Below, piece by piece: positions 1-8,911 of a stretch of 64,000 nt of DNA (positions are counted from its first letter, which is position 1; the number at the start of each line of letters is the position of its first letter). The notes beneath the pieces were generated by a model, which worked only from the letters and a program-made list of their open reading frames with translations, made no database searches and was not told the DNA's origin. Origin of the DNA: Merdimonas faecis (GTDB taxonomy: Bacteria; Bacillota; Clostridia; Lachnospirales; Lachnospiraceae); assembly GCF_001754075.1 (NCBI RefSeq), contig NZ_MIEH01000025.1, positions 62,001 to 126,000 of the forward strand. The letters are read 5' to 3'. The translations under genes were made by a program, and so were the position numbers.

Positions 1-216
1 AAGGTAGACCTTTTCTTTGAAAGCGAGGCAGGGAAGATCAAGATCATTGAAAACGGTACGGCTGTAGCTTACAGTGAAGAGGAGGCGACAAAAATCCTGT
101 CTCAAAAAGAAGTGACGGCTATCGCAGATGTAAAAATGGGAGAGTTCACTGCTACGGCCTGGGGATGTGATCTTACTCATGGATACATTGATATCAATGC
201 GGATTACAGAAGCTAA
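1..216 (+). CDS. argJ: Glutamate N-acetyltransferase / amino-acid acetyltransferase ArgJ, C-terminal end
   Basis: Partial gene cut by the left window edge; 71 codons and the stop (TAA at 214-216) remain. The C-terminal residues [10 protein letters not shown] and INADYRS match the conserved end of ArgJ, the enzyme that moves the acetyl group from N-acetylornithine to glutamate in the cyclic arginine pathway. The next genes are argB and argD, which fits an argJBD operon. The catalytic Thr at the alpha/beta autoprocessing site lies outside the window. Confidence 0.9.
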   Translation, partial: KVDLFFESEAGKIKIIENGTAVAYSEEEATKILSQKEVTAIADVKMGEFTATAWGCDLTHGYIDINADYRS

Positions 217-263
217 CAAACAGACTTAAGCAAACAGACACGTCAGGAAGGAAGCGGATAATT

Positions 264-1163
264 ATGAATAAGAGCATGCAGAAATATCTGGATAAGGCGG
301 AGGTGCTGATCGAGGCGCTGCCCTATATCCAGCGGTTTAACCGGAAGATCATTGTAGTAAAATACGGCGGCAGCGCCATGGTGGATGAGACCTTAAAGGA
401 GCGGGTCATCCAGGATGTGACGCTTTTAAAGCTGGTAGGATTTAAACCGATCATCGTTCACGGAGGCGGCAAAGAGATCAGCAAATGGGTAGGCAAGGTC
501 GGTATGGAGCCGGAGTTTGTAAATGGACTGCGTGTGACCGACGAAGCGACCATGGAACTGGCGGAGATGGTGCTTGGAAAAGTGAACAAAAGTCTGGTGC
601 AGCTGGTGGAGAGCCTGGGAGTGCGTGCCATCGGCATCAGCGGAAAAGACGGGAAGCTTCTGACGGTGGAGAAAAAATATGCAGACGGTGAGGACATCGG
701 GTTTGTGGGAGATATCAAGAAGGTCAACGGCGACATTTTGTATGATCTTCTGGAAAAGGATTTCCTTCCCATCGTATGTCCGGTGGGGCTGGATGATGAA
801 TACCAGACCTACAACATCAATGCGGATGATGCGGCCTGTGCGATCGCAAGGGCCATGAAGGCAGAAAAGCTGGCTTTCCTGACGGATATTGAAGGGGTCT
901 ATAAGGATCCGGATGATCCGGAAACCCTGATCTCAGAGCTTCGGGTATCCGAGGCGGAGGAACTGATGGAGCAGGGATATATTGGAGGCGGAATGTTGCC
1001 GAAGCTTCAGAACTGCATTGATGCGATCGAGAACGGGGTATCCCGGGTGCATATCCTGGACGGACGGATCCCGCATTGCCTGCTGCTTGAGATCTTTACG
1101 AACAAAGGAATCGGCACGGCAATTCTGAACGATGAAGAGGAACGGTTTTACAGCGGAGAATAA
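264..1163 (+). CDS. argB: Acetylglutamate kinase ArgB
   Basis: This 299-residue protein phosphorylates N-acetylglutamate with ATP, the second step of arginine biosynthesis in the cytoplasm. The amino-acid kinase fold is clear: KYGGSAM around residues 33-39 (catalytic Lys33), VHGGGKE around 65-71, and the C-terminal VHILDGR and TNKGIGT segments. Length is normal for the family. An N-terminal extension of about 25 residues ahead of the kinase core resembles the helix that mediates hexamer formation in arginine-inhibited enzymes, so feedback inhibition is likely but not proven. It lies 47 bp after argJ and 18 bp before argD, which suggests one transcript. ATG at 264 follows AGGAAGGAAGCGG. Confidence 0.97.
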   Translation: MNKSMQKYLDKAEVLIEALPYIQRFNRKIIVVKYGGSAMVDETLKERVIQDVTLLKLVGFKPIIVHGGGKEISKWVGKVGMEPEFVNGLRVTDEATMELAEMVLGKVNKSLVQLVESLGVRAIGISGKDGKLLTVEKKYADGEDIGFVGDIKKVNGDILYDLLEKDFLPIVCPVGLDDEYQTYNINADDAACAIARAMKAEKLAFLTDIEGVYKDPDDPETLISELRVSEAEELMEQGYIGGGMLPKLQNCIDAIENGVSRVHILDGRIPHCLLLEIFTNKGIGTAILNDEEERFYSGE

Positions 1164-1181
1164 GAAAACGGAGATGATACT

Positions 1182-2360
1182 ATGATGAATCCATATATGC
1201 AGGAAACGGAAAAAGCACTGGTACATACTTATAACCGGTTCCCGGTGATTTTTGAAAAGGGAGAGGGCGTCTACCTTTACGATACCGAGGGAAAGAAATA
1301 TCTGGATTTTGCGGCCGGGATAGCAGTCTGCGGCCTGGGGTACGGCAATCCGGAACTGACGGCAGCTGTTAAAGAACAGACAGAACTTCTCTGGCATACT
1401 TCCAACCTGTTTTATAATGCTTCCTGCGGGACCGCGGCAGAGGCCCTTAAGAAGGCTTCCGGTATGGACCGGGTATTCTTTACCAACAGCGGGACGGAGG
1501 CCAATGAAGGAATGTTGAAAGCGGCAAGGAAATATGCCTGGAAGAAGAAAACCGGAAGGTACGAGTTTATCGCCATGGAAGGTTCTTTCCACGGACGGAG
1601 CATGGGAGCTTTGTCGGTGACGGAGCATGAGGCTTACCGCACGCCTTTTGAACCGCTGATCCCGGGAGTGAAATTTGCAAAATTCAATGATCTGGACAGC
1701 GTAAAAGCACTGATTTCTGATAATACCTGTGCGATCATCCTGGAGCCGATCCAGGGAGAGGGCGGGATCAATATGGCGGATCCGGAGTTTTTAAAAGGAA
1801 TCCGAAAACTCTGTGACGAGGAAGGAATCCTGCTTCTCTTTGATGAGATCCAGTGCGGCATGGGACGTACCGGCCAGATGTTTGCATGGCAGTATTATGG
1901 CGTAAAGCCGGATATGATGTCCATGGCCAAAGCTATCGGAAGCGGCGTGCCGGTGGGGGCCTTTGCCATGACAGAGGATGTGGCAAAAGATTCTCTGGAG
2001 CCGGGAGACCACGGGACCACCTATGGTGGGAATCCGCTGGTATGTACGGCTGTTGCAAAGACGCTGGAAATTTTCGAAAAAGAGCGCCTGACGGAACATG
2101 TAAAGGAGATCGGAGCCTATCTGGAAGAGAGGCTTGATGAGCTGGCAGCCTCAGAAGACACAGTGCTGGAACGAAGAGGGACCGGATTGATTCAGGGCAT
2201 CCGGCTAACAAAGCCTGCCGGTGAGGTGACAGCCCGGGCAATGGAAGAAGGACTGGTAATTATCACGGCCAGAAGCGATGTGATACGCTTCGTGCCGCCT
2301 ATGGTCATTACGAAAGAGCATGTGGATGAAATGATCGAAAAGCTGAAAAAATCATTATAG
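1182..2360 (+). CDS. argD: Acetylornithine aminotransferase ArgD
   Basis: A class III PLP aminotransferase of 392 residues that makes N-acetylornithine from N-acetylglutamate semialdehyde. Visible motifs are the substrate and PLP region NSGTEANEGMLKAARK, FHGRSMGALS, DEIQCGMGRTG and the Schiff-base lysine in MSMAKAIGSG (about Lys250), followed by HGTTYGGNPL. Length is standard. The start has two adjacent ATG codons at 1182 and 1185; the first follows GGAGATGATACT. It is the third gene of the arg run, 18 bp after argB. No argF or carAB is seen afterwards, so the rest of the pathway must be elsewhere. Confidence 0.96.
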   Translation: MMNPYMQETEKALVHTYNRFPVIFEKGEGVYLYDTEGKKYLDFAAGIAVCGLGYGNPELTAAVKEQTELLWHTSNLFYNASCGTAAEALKKASGMDRVFFTNSGTEANEGMLKAARKYAWKKKTGRYEFIAMEGSFHGRSMGALSVTEHEAYRTPFEPLIPGVKFAKFNDLDSVKALISDNTCAIILEPIQGEGGINMADPEFLKGIRKLCDEEGILLLFDEIQCGMGRTGQMFAWQYYGVKPDMMSMAKAIGSGVPVGAFAMTEDVAKDSLEPGDHGTTYGGNPLVCTAVAKTLEIFEKERLTEHVKEIGAYLEERLDELAASEDTVLERRGTGLIQGIRLTKPAGEVTARAMEEGLVIITARSDVIRFVPPMVITKEHVDEMIEKLKKSL

Positions 2361-2430
2361 GAATCCCGGAAGGACATAAAACCCCGGTCATTGGAGATAC
2401 TAGCCGTAAAAAATGAGGAGGTATCGGAAG

Positions 2431-2862
2431 ATGATCGGGTTTTTCATTGCAGTTTTATCAGGAGCGCTGATGAGTGTACAGGGAGTGTTTAATACCCAGG
2501 TGACGAAGACCACCGGCATGTGGGTCAGCAATGCCTGGGTCCAGTTCAGTGCACTGCTTTTATGTCTTGTGGCCTGGCTTGTGGCCGGAAGGGACAGCTT
2601 CGGGGCTATCGCCAAAGTGGAGCCCAAATACGTACTGCTTGGCGGTGTGATCGGCGCCGGGATCACCTGGACGGTGATCAAGAGTATGGCGCAGCTTGGG
2701 CCGGCGAAGGCGGCGTTTTTTATTGTTATGTCCCAGCTGATCGTTGCATATCTGATAGAGGTGATGGGACTGTTCGGTGTGGAGAAGGAGCCGCTGGAGT
2801 GGCGTCGAGTCGCAGGTATGGTGATCGCACTGATTGGAGTTGCAATTTTTCAGTGGAAATAG
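2431..2862 (+). CDS. Small DMT-superfamily membrane protein (YdcZ/DUF606 type)
   Basis: A 143-residue integral membrane protein with four to five hydrophobic segments. IGFFIAVLSGALMSVQGVFN at the N-terminus and the GxxxG-rich final helix are typical of the YdcZ/DUF606 branch of the drug/metabolite transporter superfamily. These are half-size transporters that probably dimerise, and their substrates are mostly unknown. An in-frame ATG at 2413 exists, but GAGGAGG at 2415-2421 overlaps it and is well placed for the ATG at 2431, so I chose the latter. It stands alone 70 bp after argD; a functional link to arginine is not shown. Confidence 0.75.
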   Translation: MIGFFIAVLSGALMSVQGVFNTQVTKTTGMWVSNAWVQFSALLLCLVAWLVAGRDSFGAIAKVEPKYVLLGGVIGAGITWTVIKSMAQLGPAKAAFFIVMSQLIVAYLIEVMGLFGVEKEPLEWRRVAGMVIALIGVAIFQWK

Positions 2863-2928
2863 TACAATAACTTTATCTAGGCATAAGCAGGGTGTTTGCA
2901 GTTCCGACAGACTGTAAAGGAGTAGATT

Positions 2929-3585
2929 ATGCCAGGAAAAGGGAATAAAAGCTTAAGTTTTGCAGCCTTGGCTGCATTATACCTGTTGTTGTGTGTGGGC
3001 TCTCTTTGGGGATGTTCGCTGCAGCAGGAGGAACAGGTATTGGAGGAAGCAAAGATACAGGAAGCTGATGCCGGAGAGGAGGATTCCCCGGAACCAGAGG
3101 AATCAGCGGCCGGGGAGAATGAGGGAGAGGACAGCGCTCCCGGCGGACAAAGCGGCCGGGTAGTGGTCCATGTCTGCGGCCAGGTGGCGGCTCCGGGAGT
3201 CTATGAACTTGCCGAAGGGAGCAGGATCTATGAAGCCATTGAAGCGGCTGGAGGAGTAAACGGCCAGGCTGCTCCGGAGGGGCTGAACCAGGCGGCTTGT
3301 GTGGAAGACGGCCAACAGATCTATGTGCCTTCGGTCCAGGAACTTCAGGATAACAGCTTCACGGCGGCCGGAGATTCCGGCGCTGCAGAAGACGGAAGAG
3401 TGAATATCAATACAGCTCAGGCAGAAGAGCTGATGACGCTTTCCGGAATCGGAGAGGCCAAAGCCGCGGCTATCATCCAGTACCGGGAGGAAAATGGAGG
3501 CTTTCAGAGCATTGAAGAGCTGATGGAGATCAGCGGAATCAAAGAAGGTGTATTCGAAAAAATAAAAGATCAAATAAAAGTATAA
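2929..3585 (+). CDS. comEA: ComEA-like DNA-binding competence protein (SLBB + helix-hairpin-helix)
   Basis: A 218-residue surface protein. A hydrophobic N-terminal segment (about residues 8-28, with a Cys after LWG that could be a lipobox or simply the end of an anchor) is followed by an acidic linker. Then comes a SLBB domain (VVVHVCGQVAAPGVYEL, about 81-140) and a C-terminal tandem HhH (VNINTAQAEELMTLSGIG, about 160-218). In competence systems ComEA binds incoming double-stranded DNA outside the membrane and hands it to ComEC. The comEC gene lies downstream at 6667, separated by a two-component system and a lipoprotein gene. ATG follows AAAGGAGTAGATT. Confidence 0.9.
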   Translation: MPGKGNKSLSFAALAALYLLLCVGSLWGCSLQQEEQVLEEAKIQEADAGEEDSPEPEESAAGENEGEDSAPGGQSGRVVVHVCGQVAAPGVYELAEGSRIYEAIEAAGGVNGQAAPEGLNQAACVEDGQQIYVPSVQELQDNSFTAAGDSGAAEDGRVNINTAQAEELMTLSGIGEAKAAAIIQYREENGGFQSIEELMEISGIKEGVFEKIKDQIKV

Positions 3586-3600
3586 CAGGGGAGAGCTTTT

Positions 3601-4290
3601 ATGAGCAGACATGTATTGGTGGTAGATGATGAAAAGTTAATTGTAAAAGGCATCCGTTTCAGTCTGGAGCAGGACGGGATGGAAGTAGACTGTGCCTATG
3701 ACGGTGAGGAAGCACTTAAGCTTGCCAGGGAGAATCACTATGATATGATTCTTCTGGATGTGATGCTGCCAAAGCACGACGGCTTTGAAGTATGCCAGCA
3801 GATCCGGGAGTTCTCGGATGTGCCGATCATCATGCTGACAGCAAGAGATGATGATATGAATAAGATCCTGGGGCTGGAGTACGGGGCCGACGATTACATT
3901 ACCAAGCCCTTTAATATCCTGGAAGTGAAGGCAAGGATCAAGGCGATCATGCGGCGTACCGGACGGCGGGAACAGGACCGGAAAGGCACAAGGCTAATCG
4001 TCAAAGGAGATATGAAAATTGACTGTGAGAGCCGGCGGGTAGTGATCGCTGAAAAAGAGATCAATCTGACGGCCAAGGAATTTGACCTTTTAGAGCTTCT
4101 GGCCACGAACCCGGGCAAGGTATACAGCCGGGAAAATCTTCTGAACATTGTATGGGGATATGAGTACCCGGGCGATGCAAGAACGGTGGATGTACATATC
4201 CGGAGGCTGCGGGAGAAGATCGAGGCTAATCCGAGTGATCCAAAATATGTCTATACAAAATGGGGTGTTGGTTATTATTTCAGGGGTTAA
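3601..4290 (+). CDS. OmpR/PhoB-family response regulator
   Basis: A 229-residue two-component response regulator. The receiver domain (1-120) has the acidic pair at Asp9-Asp10, the phospho-acceptor Asp53 in ILLDVMLP, Thr80 and the conserved Lys102 in YITKPF. The C-terminal winged helix (about 130-229) carries the family signature LTAKEFDLLELLATNPGKVYS and DVHIRRLREKIE. It is 15 bp after comEA and overlaps the start of the histidine kinase gene, so the two are a cognate pair. It could control the competence genes around it, but no target site was recognised. Confidence 0.95.
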   Translation: MSRHVLVVDDEKLIVKGIRFSLEQDGMEVDCAYDGEEALKLARENHYDMILLDVMLPKHDGFEVCQQIREFSDVPIIMLTARDDDMNKILGLEYGADDYITKPFNILEVKARIKAIMRRTGRREQDRKGTRLIVKGDMKIDCESRRVVIAEKEINLTAKEFDLLELLATNPGKVYSRENLLNIVWGYEYPGDARTVDVHIRRLREKIEANPSDPKYVYTKWGVGYYFRG

Positions 4291-5713
4291 AAAATATCTT
4301 ACGAATCATATACTGGGAAGTCTCCGGTTCCGGATCATTCTTCTGATGGTCCTGGCCGGTGCGGTCCCGGCGATGATTATGCAGGCTGTGATCCTGAACA
4401 GCTACGAGGCGCGGGCGGTTGATGTACGGACCGCCGAGATACAGAATCAATGTACAATTCTATGCAATCAGCTTGGCAGTACTGGCTCTCTGAATGGCCG
4501 GGCTGCTGAATCTATCCGTACAGAGCTGGTACAGATGTCCAATATTTACGATGGACGCGTGCTGGTGATCGATCGGAATTTCCAGGTGGAAGAAGATACA
4601 TACGATATGGATATCGGGAAGACGATTGTTTCTGCAGACGTGATCCATTGTCTGGAAGGGACAGGGACCAGCAATTATGATGAAAAGAATTCCTATATCG
4701 AAGTGACAGCGCCGATCTTTGACGCATCCGGGGAGACAGTGCTGGGCGTCCTGCTGGTCAGTGTCTCCACGGATTCTATTGAGGATAATCTGTCCGTGCT
4801 GGATGGGAAAGCTGATGTGGCCTGGGTTACCATGATACTGGTGGTGCTGGTGTTGGCGTTTCTCCTGGGATTTGTGATGACCAGACCTTTCCAGAGGATC
4901 ACGCGGTCGATTTCTGCGGTTACAGAAGGGTATGACGATCATTATCTCAATGAAAATGCTTATACAGAGACGAGGGCGCTGTCGGAGGCATTTAATAAGA
5001 TGCTGGGAAGGATGCGTATCCTGGATGATTCCAGAAATGAGTTTGTCTCCAATGTGTCTCATGAGCTGAAAACACCGCTGACCTCTATGAAGGTGCTGGC
5101 GGACTCTCTCTTGTCTCAGGAAGAGGTGCCTCCGGAGCTTTATAAAGAGTTTATGGGCGATCTTTCGCAGGAGATCGAGCGTGAGAATAAGATTATTAAT
5201 GATCTTCTGTCTCTGGTGAAGATGGATAAGACAGCGAATACTATGAATATCACGTCGGAGAATATTAATGCACTGGTGGAACGGATCCTGAAGCGGCTGC
5301 GGCCTATTGCGGCAACCCGGAATATTGAAGTAGTATTTGAGAGCTTTCGCCCGGTAACGGCAGAGGTGGATGAAGTAAAGCTGACGCTGGCAATCTCCAA
5401 TCTGGTGGAAAATGCCATTAAATATAATAAAGAAGACGGATGGATCCATGTATCGCTGAATGCAGACCACAAATATTTCTATCTGGAAGTAGCGGATTCA
5501 GGAATCGGAATCCCGGAGGAATCTATGGAGCACATTTTTGAGAGATTCTACCGGGTTGACAAGTCCCATTCCCGGGAGATCGGAGGGACAGGACTTGGTC
5601 TTGCTATTGCAAGGAGTGCGGTGGTCATGCATCGCGGTGCGATCAAAGCTTACAGTCAGCTGGGTGAGGGAACTACGTTTGCGGTCCGGATCCCTCTGAC
5701 ATATGTGTTATAA
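4247..5713 (+). CDS. Sensor histidine kinase (HAMP, HisKA, HATPase_c)
   Basis: A membrane histidine kinase of about 488 residues. Order of parts: N-terminal membrane helix (IILLMVLAGAVPAMI), an extracytoplasmic sensor of about 170 residues, a second helix (VTMILVVLVLAFLLGF), HAMP, and HisKA with the phospho-His in SNVSHELKTPLTS (about His272). The ATPase domain follows, with the N box NAIKYN, DSGIGIP and GGTGLGLAIA. The exact start is uncertain. ATG 4247, GTG 4265 and TTG 4268 all lie inside the end of the response regulator gene and none has a strong ribosome-binding site, so translational coupling is likely. The sensor domain was not matched to a known ligand. Confidence 0.93.
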   Translation: MSIQNGVLVIISGVKKYLTNHILGSLRFRIILLMVLAGAVPAMIMQAVILNSYEARAVDVRTAEIQNQCTILCNQLGSTGSLNGRAAESIRTELVQMSNIYDGRVLVIDRNFQVEEDTYDMDIGKTIVSADVIHCLEGTGTSNYDEKNSYIEVTAPIFDASGETVLGVLLVSVSTDSIEDNLSVLDGKADVAWVTMILVVLVLAFLLGFVMTRPFQRITRSISAVTEGYDDHYLNENAYTETRALSEAFNKMLGRMRILDDSRNEFVSNVSHELKTPLTSMKVLADSLLSQEEVPPELYKEFMGDLSQEIERENKIINDLLSLVKMDKTANTMNITSENINALVERILKRLRPIAATRNIEVVFESFRPVTAEVDEVKLTLAISNLVENAIKYNKEDGWIHVSLNADHKYFYLEVADSGIGIPEESMEHIFERFYRVDKSHSREIGGTGLGLAIARSAVVMHRGAIKAYSQLGEGTTFAVRIPLTYVL

Positions 5714-5725
5714 AGGGAGGGCATT

Positions 5726-6670
5726 ATGAAAAGGAACGAGCGTATGATCTGTCTGGTCATGACGTTTCTGTTATGTCTGGGACTGGCGGCCGGATGTGGA
5801 CGGGAAGAGGAGACGGATCCGGCGCAGATCGAAGGGACCTATCTCTGTTTTGTGAATAATGACGGGGACGGACTGGTCAGAGAGGAGTATGAGATCAAAG
5901 GCGATTCGACAGAGGAAGAGATCGAAGATGTGCTTCGGGCTATGAAAGAAGAGCCTGATTCTATCGACTATAAAAGCGCATTTCCGGAGAATGTACAGGT
6001 TACAGAGTGGAGTCTTTCTGACGGAAAGCTCAGCCTTACCTGCAGCGATGGCTATCTCAGGATGTCAGGGGCAGAAGAGGTGCTGCTTCGGGCTGCGGCA
6101 GTGGAAAGTCTGTGTCAGATATCCGGCGTGGAATCAGTTGCATTTTTTATAGGGGAAAATCCGCTTACAGATTCAGACGGTAACGAGATCGGCTATATGA
6201 TGCCGGATGACTTCGTGCAGAATACGGGCTCTACGCTGCACTCCTATCAGGTGAGGGATCTGACGCTGTATTTTGCAAATGAAAAGGGAGACGCACTGGT
6301 CCCGGAGACGGTCAGTGTAAGATATAACAGTAATCTGTCAGTAGAAAAGCTGATCGTGGAACAACTGATCAAAGGGCCTTCGCGGGAAGGAGAGAGGGCA
6401 GTGGTTCCGCCGGAAACACAGGTGCTGGGAGTATCCAGCCGTGACGGGATCTGTTATGTGAACCTGGATCAGGAATTTTTAAGAGGGGTATCGGGAGTGG
6501 ATCCCGAAGTGGCGGTCTATGCGATCGTAAATTCCGTGATCGAGGGAGGCGGTGCCAGCCAGGTACAGATCCTGGTAAGCGGGGAGACAGATGTCTCCTA
6601 TATGAATCGTGTGACGCTAAGCAAACCGTTGACCAGAAATCTGGATATCGTGGAGGAAACAGATTCTTGA
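5726..6670 (+). CDS. Lipoprotein with two GerMN domains
   Basis: A 314-residue exported lipoprotein with signal peptide and lipobox LAAGC (Cys about 24). Two GerMN-type domains follow. The second is clearest: LTLYFANEKGDALVPE, then VEQLIKGPS, TQVLGVSSRDGICYVNL and IVNSVIEGGG. GerMN domains occur in the sporulation protein GerM and in lipoproteins beside sensor kinases such as LpqB next to MtrAB. It sits 12 bp after the histidine kinase, so it may be a kinase accessory or sensor partner; that is inference. The final bases overlap the TTG start of comEC. Confidence 0.87.
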   Translation: MKRNERMICLVMTFLLCLGLAAGCGREEETDPAQIEGTYLCFVNNDGDGLVREEYEIKGDSTEEEIEDVLRAMKEEPDSIDYKSAFPENVQVTEWSLSDGKLSLTCSDGYLRMSGAEEVLLRAAAVESLCQISGVESVAFFIGENPLTDSDGNEIGYMMPDDFVQNTGSTLHSYQVRDLTLYFANEKGDALVPETVSVRYNSNLSVEKLIVEQLIKGPSREGERAVVPPETQVLGVSSRDGICYVNLDQEFLRGVSGVDPEVAVYAIVNSVIEGGGASQVQILVSGETDVSYMNRVTLSKPLTRNLDIVEETDS

Positions 6671-8862
6671 AAAACAGACCGCTGCTTGGCTTTTGCCTTG
6701 CCCTGCTTGCAGTGATCATTCTGGCGGTGACGGTCGGAGAAGAAAGGTGTATCCCGCATCTTCGGCTGTCGCCGATGGAAAAATATATAAAAGATGGCGG
6801 ACGGGTACAGGTTCTTGGAACTGTTTATCAGACAGAACAGAAGAATAAAGTCCAGGCAATTTATCTTAAAAACAATTCTATCCGGGGCGGAGACGCCTCG
6901 TTCTTTGAAAATCGGATCCTTGTCTATGCAGACCCCAGAATACAGATAAAAATCGGAAACCAGGTATTAATAAAAGGGGAGGCGGCATTTTTTGATGCTG
7001 CGCGCAATCCTGGTAATTTTGACCAGAAGCGGTACTATCAAAAAGAGGATATCCATAGTCTGGTATGGGCAGATGAGATAAAAATCTCAGATGGAACGGT
7101 ATGGCCTTTCCGAAACTGGCTTCATGCCTTTCGTCAGGAATGGAAAGATCTTCTGGTAAGATATATGGGAGAGAAGGAAGGAACTGCCCTGGCTGCCATG
7201 ATGCTGGGAGAAAAGTCAGGGATGGATGCAGAAGTAAAGTCCCTGTATCAGGCCAGCGGTATCGGGCATATTCTTGCCATATCCGGCCTGCATCTTTCCT
7301 TTCTTGGTGTTGGGGCCTACCATATCTTGCGGAAGGTATCAGGATCCTTTGGCCCTTCCGGAGCGGTGGGGATAGGTCTGCTTTTTGTATACGTGCTGAT
7401 GATCGGCCTGACGGTATCTGTTGTCCGCTCCCTTATCATGTTTCTGTTCCGCGTAGGTGCAGATATTACAGGGAGGCATTATGACGCACCGACGGCACTG
7501 GCTGTATCCGCAGCCGTAATCCTATGCTGGAGGCCTCTTTATCTTTACGACGGAGGATTCTGGCTTTCCTTTGGAGCAGTTCTTGCTATGATCCTTCTTC
7601 TTCCGGAATTTCAGGGACTTCCCTGGCAGGGATTGTGGGCCAGCCTTTGCGTCAATATAGTTCTGCTGCCGGTTCTTCTATACTATTTCTATGAGTTCCC
7701 AGTTTATTCTACGTTTCTGAATCTGCTGATCATTCCTCTGACGTCGGCTCTTCTGGTGCTTGGAATGACGGGAAGCCTTCTGAGCCTTGTGTTTCCGGCG
7801 GCAGGAGTTCCTGTGCTCATGCTTTGCAGATGGATTCTCCTCATATTTGAAAAGAGCTGTGAATTTATGCTGGCTCTCCCGGGAGCCAGAGTGGTGGCAG
7901 GAAAGCCTGCTTTATGGCAGATGGCCGTGTATTATGCGGTGATCCTGATGGTCTTCCTGTTATGGAAACAATACGGGAAATGGCAGATCCTTTGTCTGTA
8001 TGTGATTGGCATATTGTGCCTTTTCTGGCGGCCGCTGGAGGGGAATGGAGTCTCTGTTACCGTTCTGGATGTGGGACAGGGCGACAGTATTTTTATCCGG
8101 GGGCCGGACGGCGGCGCCTATCTGGTGGACGGCGGCAGCAGCGACGTGGGAAGTGTGGGCCAGTACAGGATAGAGCCTTTTTTAAAGTCCAGAGGCGTGG
8201 GAACCCTGGACTACGTATGGGTGACCCATGGGGACGGGGATCATCTGAATGGTCTGGAGGAGCTTTTAAGACGACAAAGCACAGGCGTCAGGATCAAAGC
8301 GTTGATACTGCCGCCCCGAAAAGTGTGGGATGAAGCCCTGACCAAGCTTGGGAAACTGGCAGAAGAGGAAGGAACGGCTGTTTATACTATGGAAAAAGGG
8401 CAGATGATAAAGGAAGGGGATCTTTCCGTTACCTGCCTGGCACCTGGACAGGGAAAGGAGGGGGAAATGGTTGAACCGGGAAATGAAGCTTCTCTGGTGT
8501 TGGCTCTTCAGTATCAGGGATTTGACATGCTGCTTACCGGCGATGTGGAAGGGGCAGGAGAAGAGATGCTGACAGAGACGCTTAAGGCAGAATATGCCGA
8601 CACGTCCTGGGAGGTGCTGAAAGCGGCGCATCACGGCTCGAAAAGCTCCACCGGCGAGAACTTTCTGAAAGCTGCCGGGCCTTTATATGGCCTGATTTCA
8701 GCCGGCAGAGACAACCGTTATGGACATCCCCACCCGGAGACACTGGAAAGATTTTATAAGTCGGGGACAAAGATACTATCCACACAGAACCTGGGGGCTG
8801 TTACCATACAAGTGGTTGAATTTGAAATGAAAATTCAGTATACTATAGAGAGGACAGACTGA
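6667..8862 (+). CDS. comEC: ComEC/Rec2 DNA-uptake channel protein
   Basis: A 731-residue polytopic membrane protein that carries single-stranded DNA across the membrane in competence. It has an N-terminal DUF4131-like region, the Competence domain with many helices (GIGHILAISGLHLSFLG is a hallmark, about residues 198-214), and a C-terminal metallo-beta-lactamase-fold domain. The latter shows DVGQGDSIFI, VTHGDGDHLNGL, LLTGDVE and AAHHGSKSS. All metal-binding stretches look intact. The start is a TTG at 6667 inside the stop region of the upstream lipoprotein gene (TTGA overlap), with a good GGAGG about 12 bp before it. No other DNA-uptake genes are in the window. Confidence 0.95.
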   Translation: MKNRPLLGFCLALLAVIILAVTVGEERCIPHLRLSPMEKYIKDGGRVQVLGTVYQTEQKNKVQAIYLKNNSIRGGDASFFENRILVYADPRIQIKIGNQVLIKGEAAFFDAARNPGNFDQKRYYQKEDIHSLVWADEIKISDGTVWPFRNWLHAFRQEWKDLLVRYMGEKEGTALAAMMLGEKSGMDAEVKSLYQASGIGHILAISGLHLSFLGVGAYHILRKVSGSFGPSGAVGIGLLFVYVLMIGLTVSVVRSLIMFLFRVGADITGRHYDAPTALAVSAAVILCWRPLYLYDGGFWLSFGAVLAMILLLPEFQGLPWQGLWASLCVNIVLLPVLLYYFYEFPVYSTFLNLLIIPLTSALLVLGMTGSLLSLVFPAAGVPVLMLCRWILLIFEKSCEFMLALPGARVVAGKPALWQMAVYYAVILMVFLLWKQYGKWQILCLYVIGILCLFWRPLEGNGVSVTVLDVGQGDSIFIRGPDGGAYLVDGGSSDVGSVGQYRIEPFLKSRGVGTLDYVWVTHGDGDHLNGLEELLRRQSTGVRIKALILPPRKVWDEALTKLGKLAEEEGTAVYTMEKGQMIKEGDLSVTCLAPGQGKEGEMVEPGNEASLVLALQYQGFDMLLTGDVEGAGEEMLTETLKAEYADTSWEVLKAAHHGSKSSTGENFLKAAGPLYGLISAGRDNRYGHPHPETLERFYKSGTKILSTQNLGAVTIQVVEFEMKIQYTIERTD

Positions 8863-8911
8863 CGTCTGTACATAGAGGTGCAGATGCACGACAGAAAAGA
8901 GGGAATTAAAA

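Noticed and set aside
4460-5470. 336-codon minus-strand frame
   Set aside because: It lies entirely opposite the histidine kinase gene, whose motifs are intact; the His/Arg-rich translation is typical of a shadow frame.
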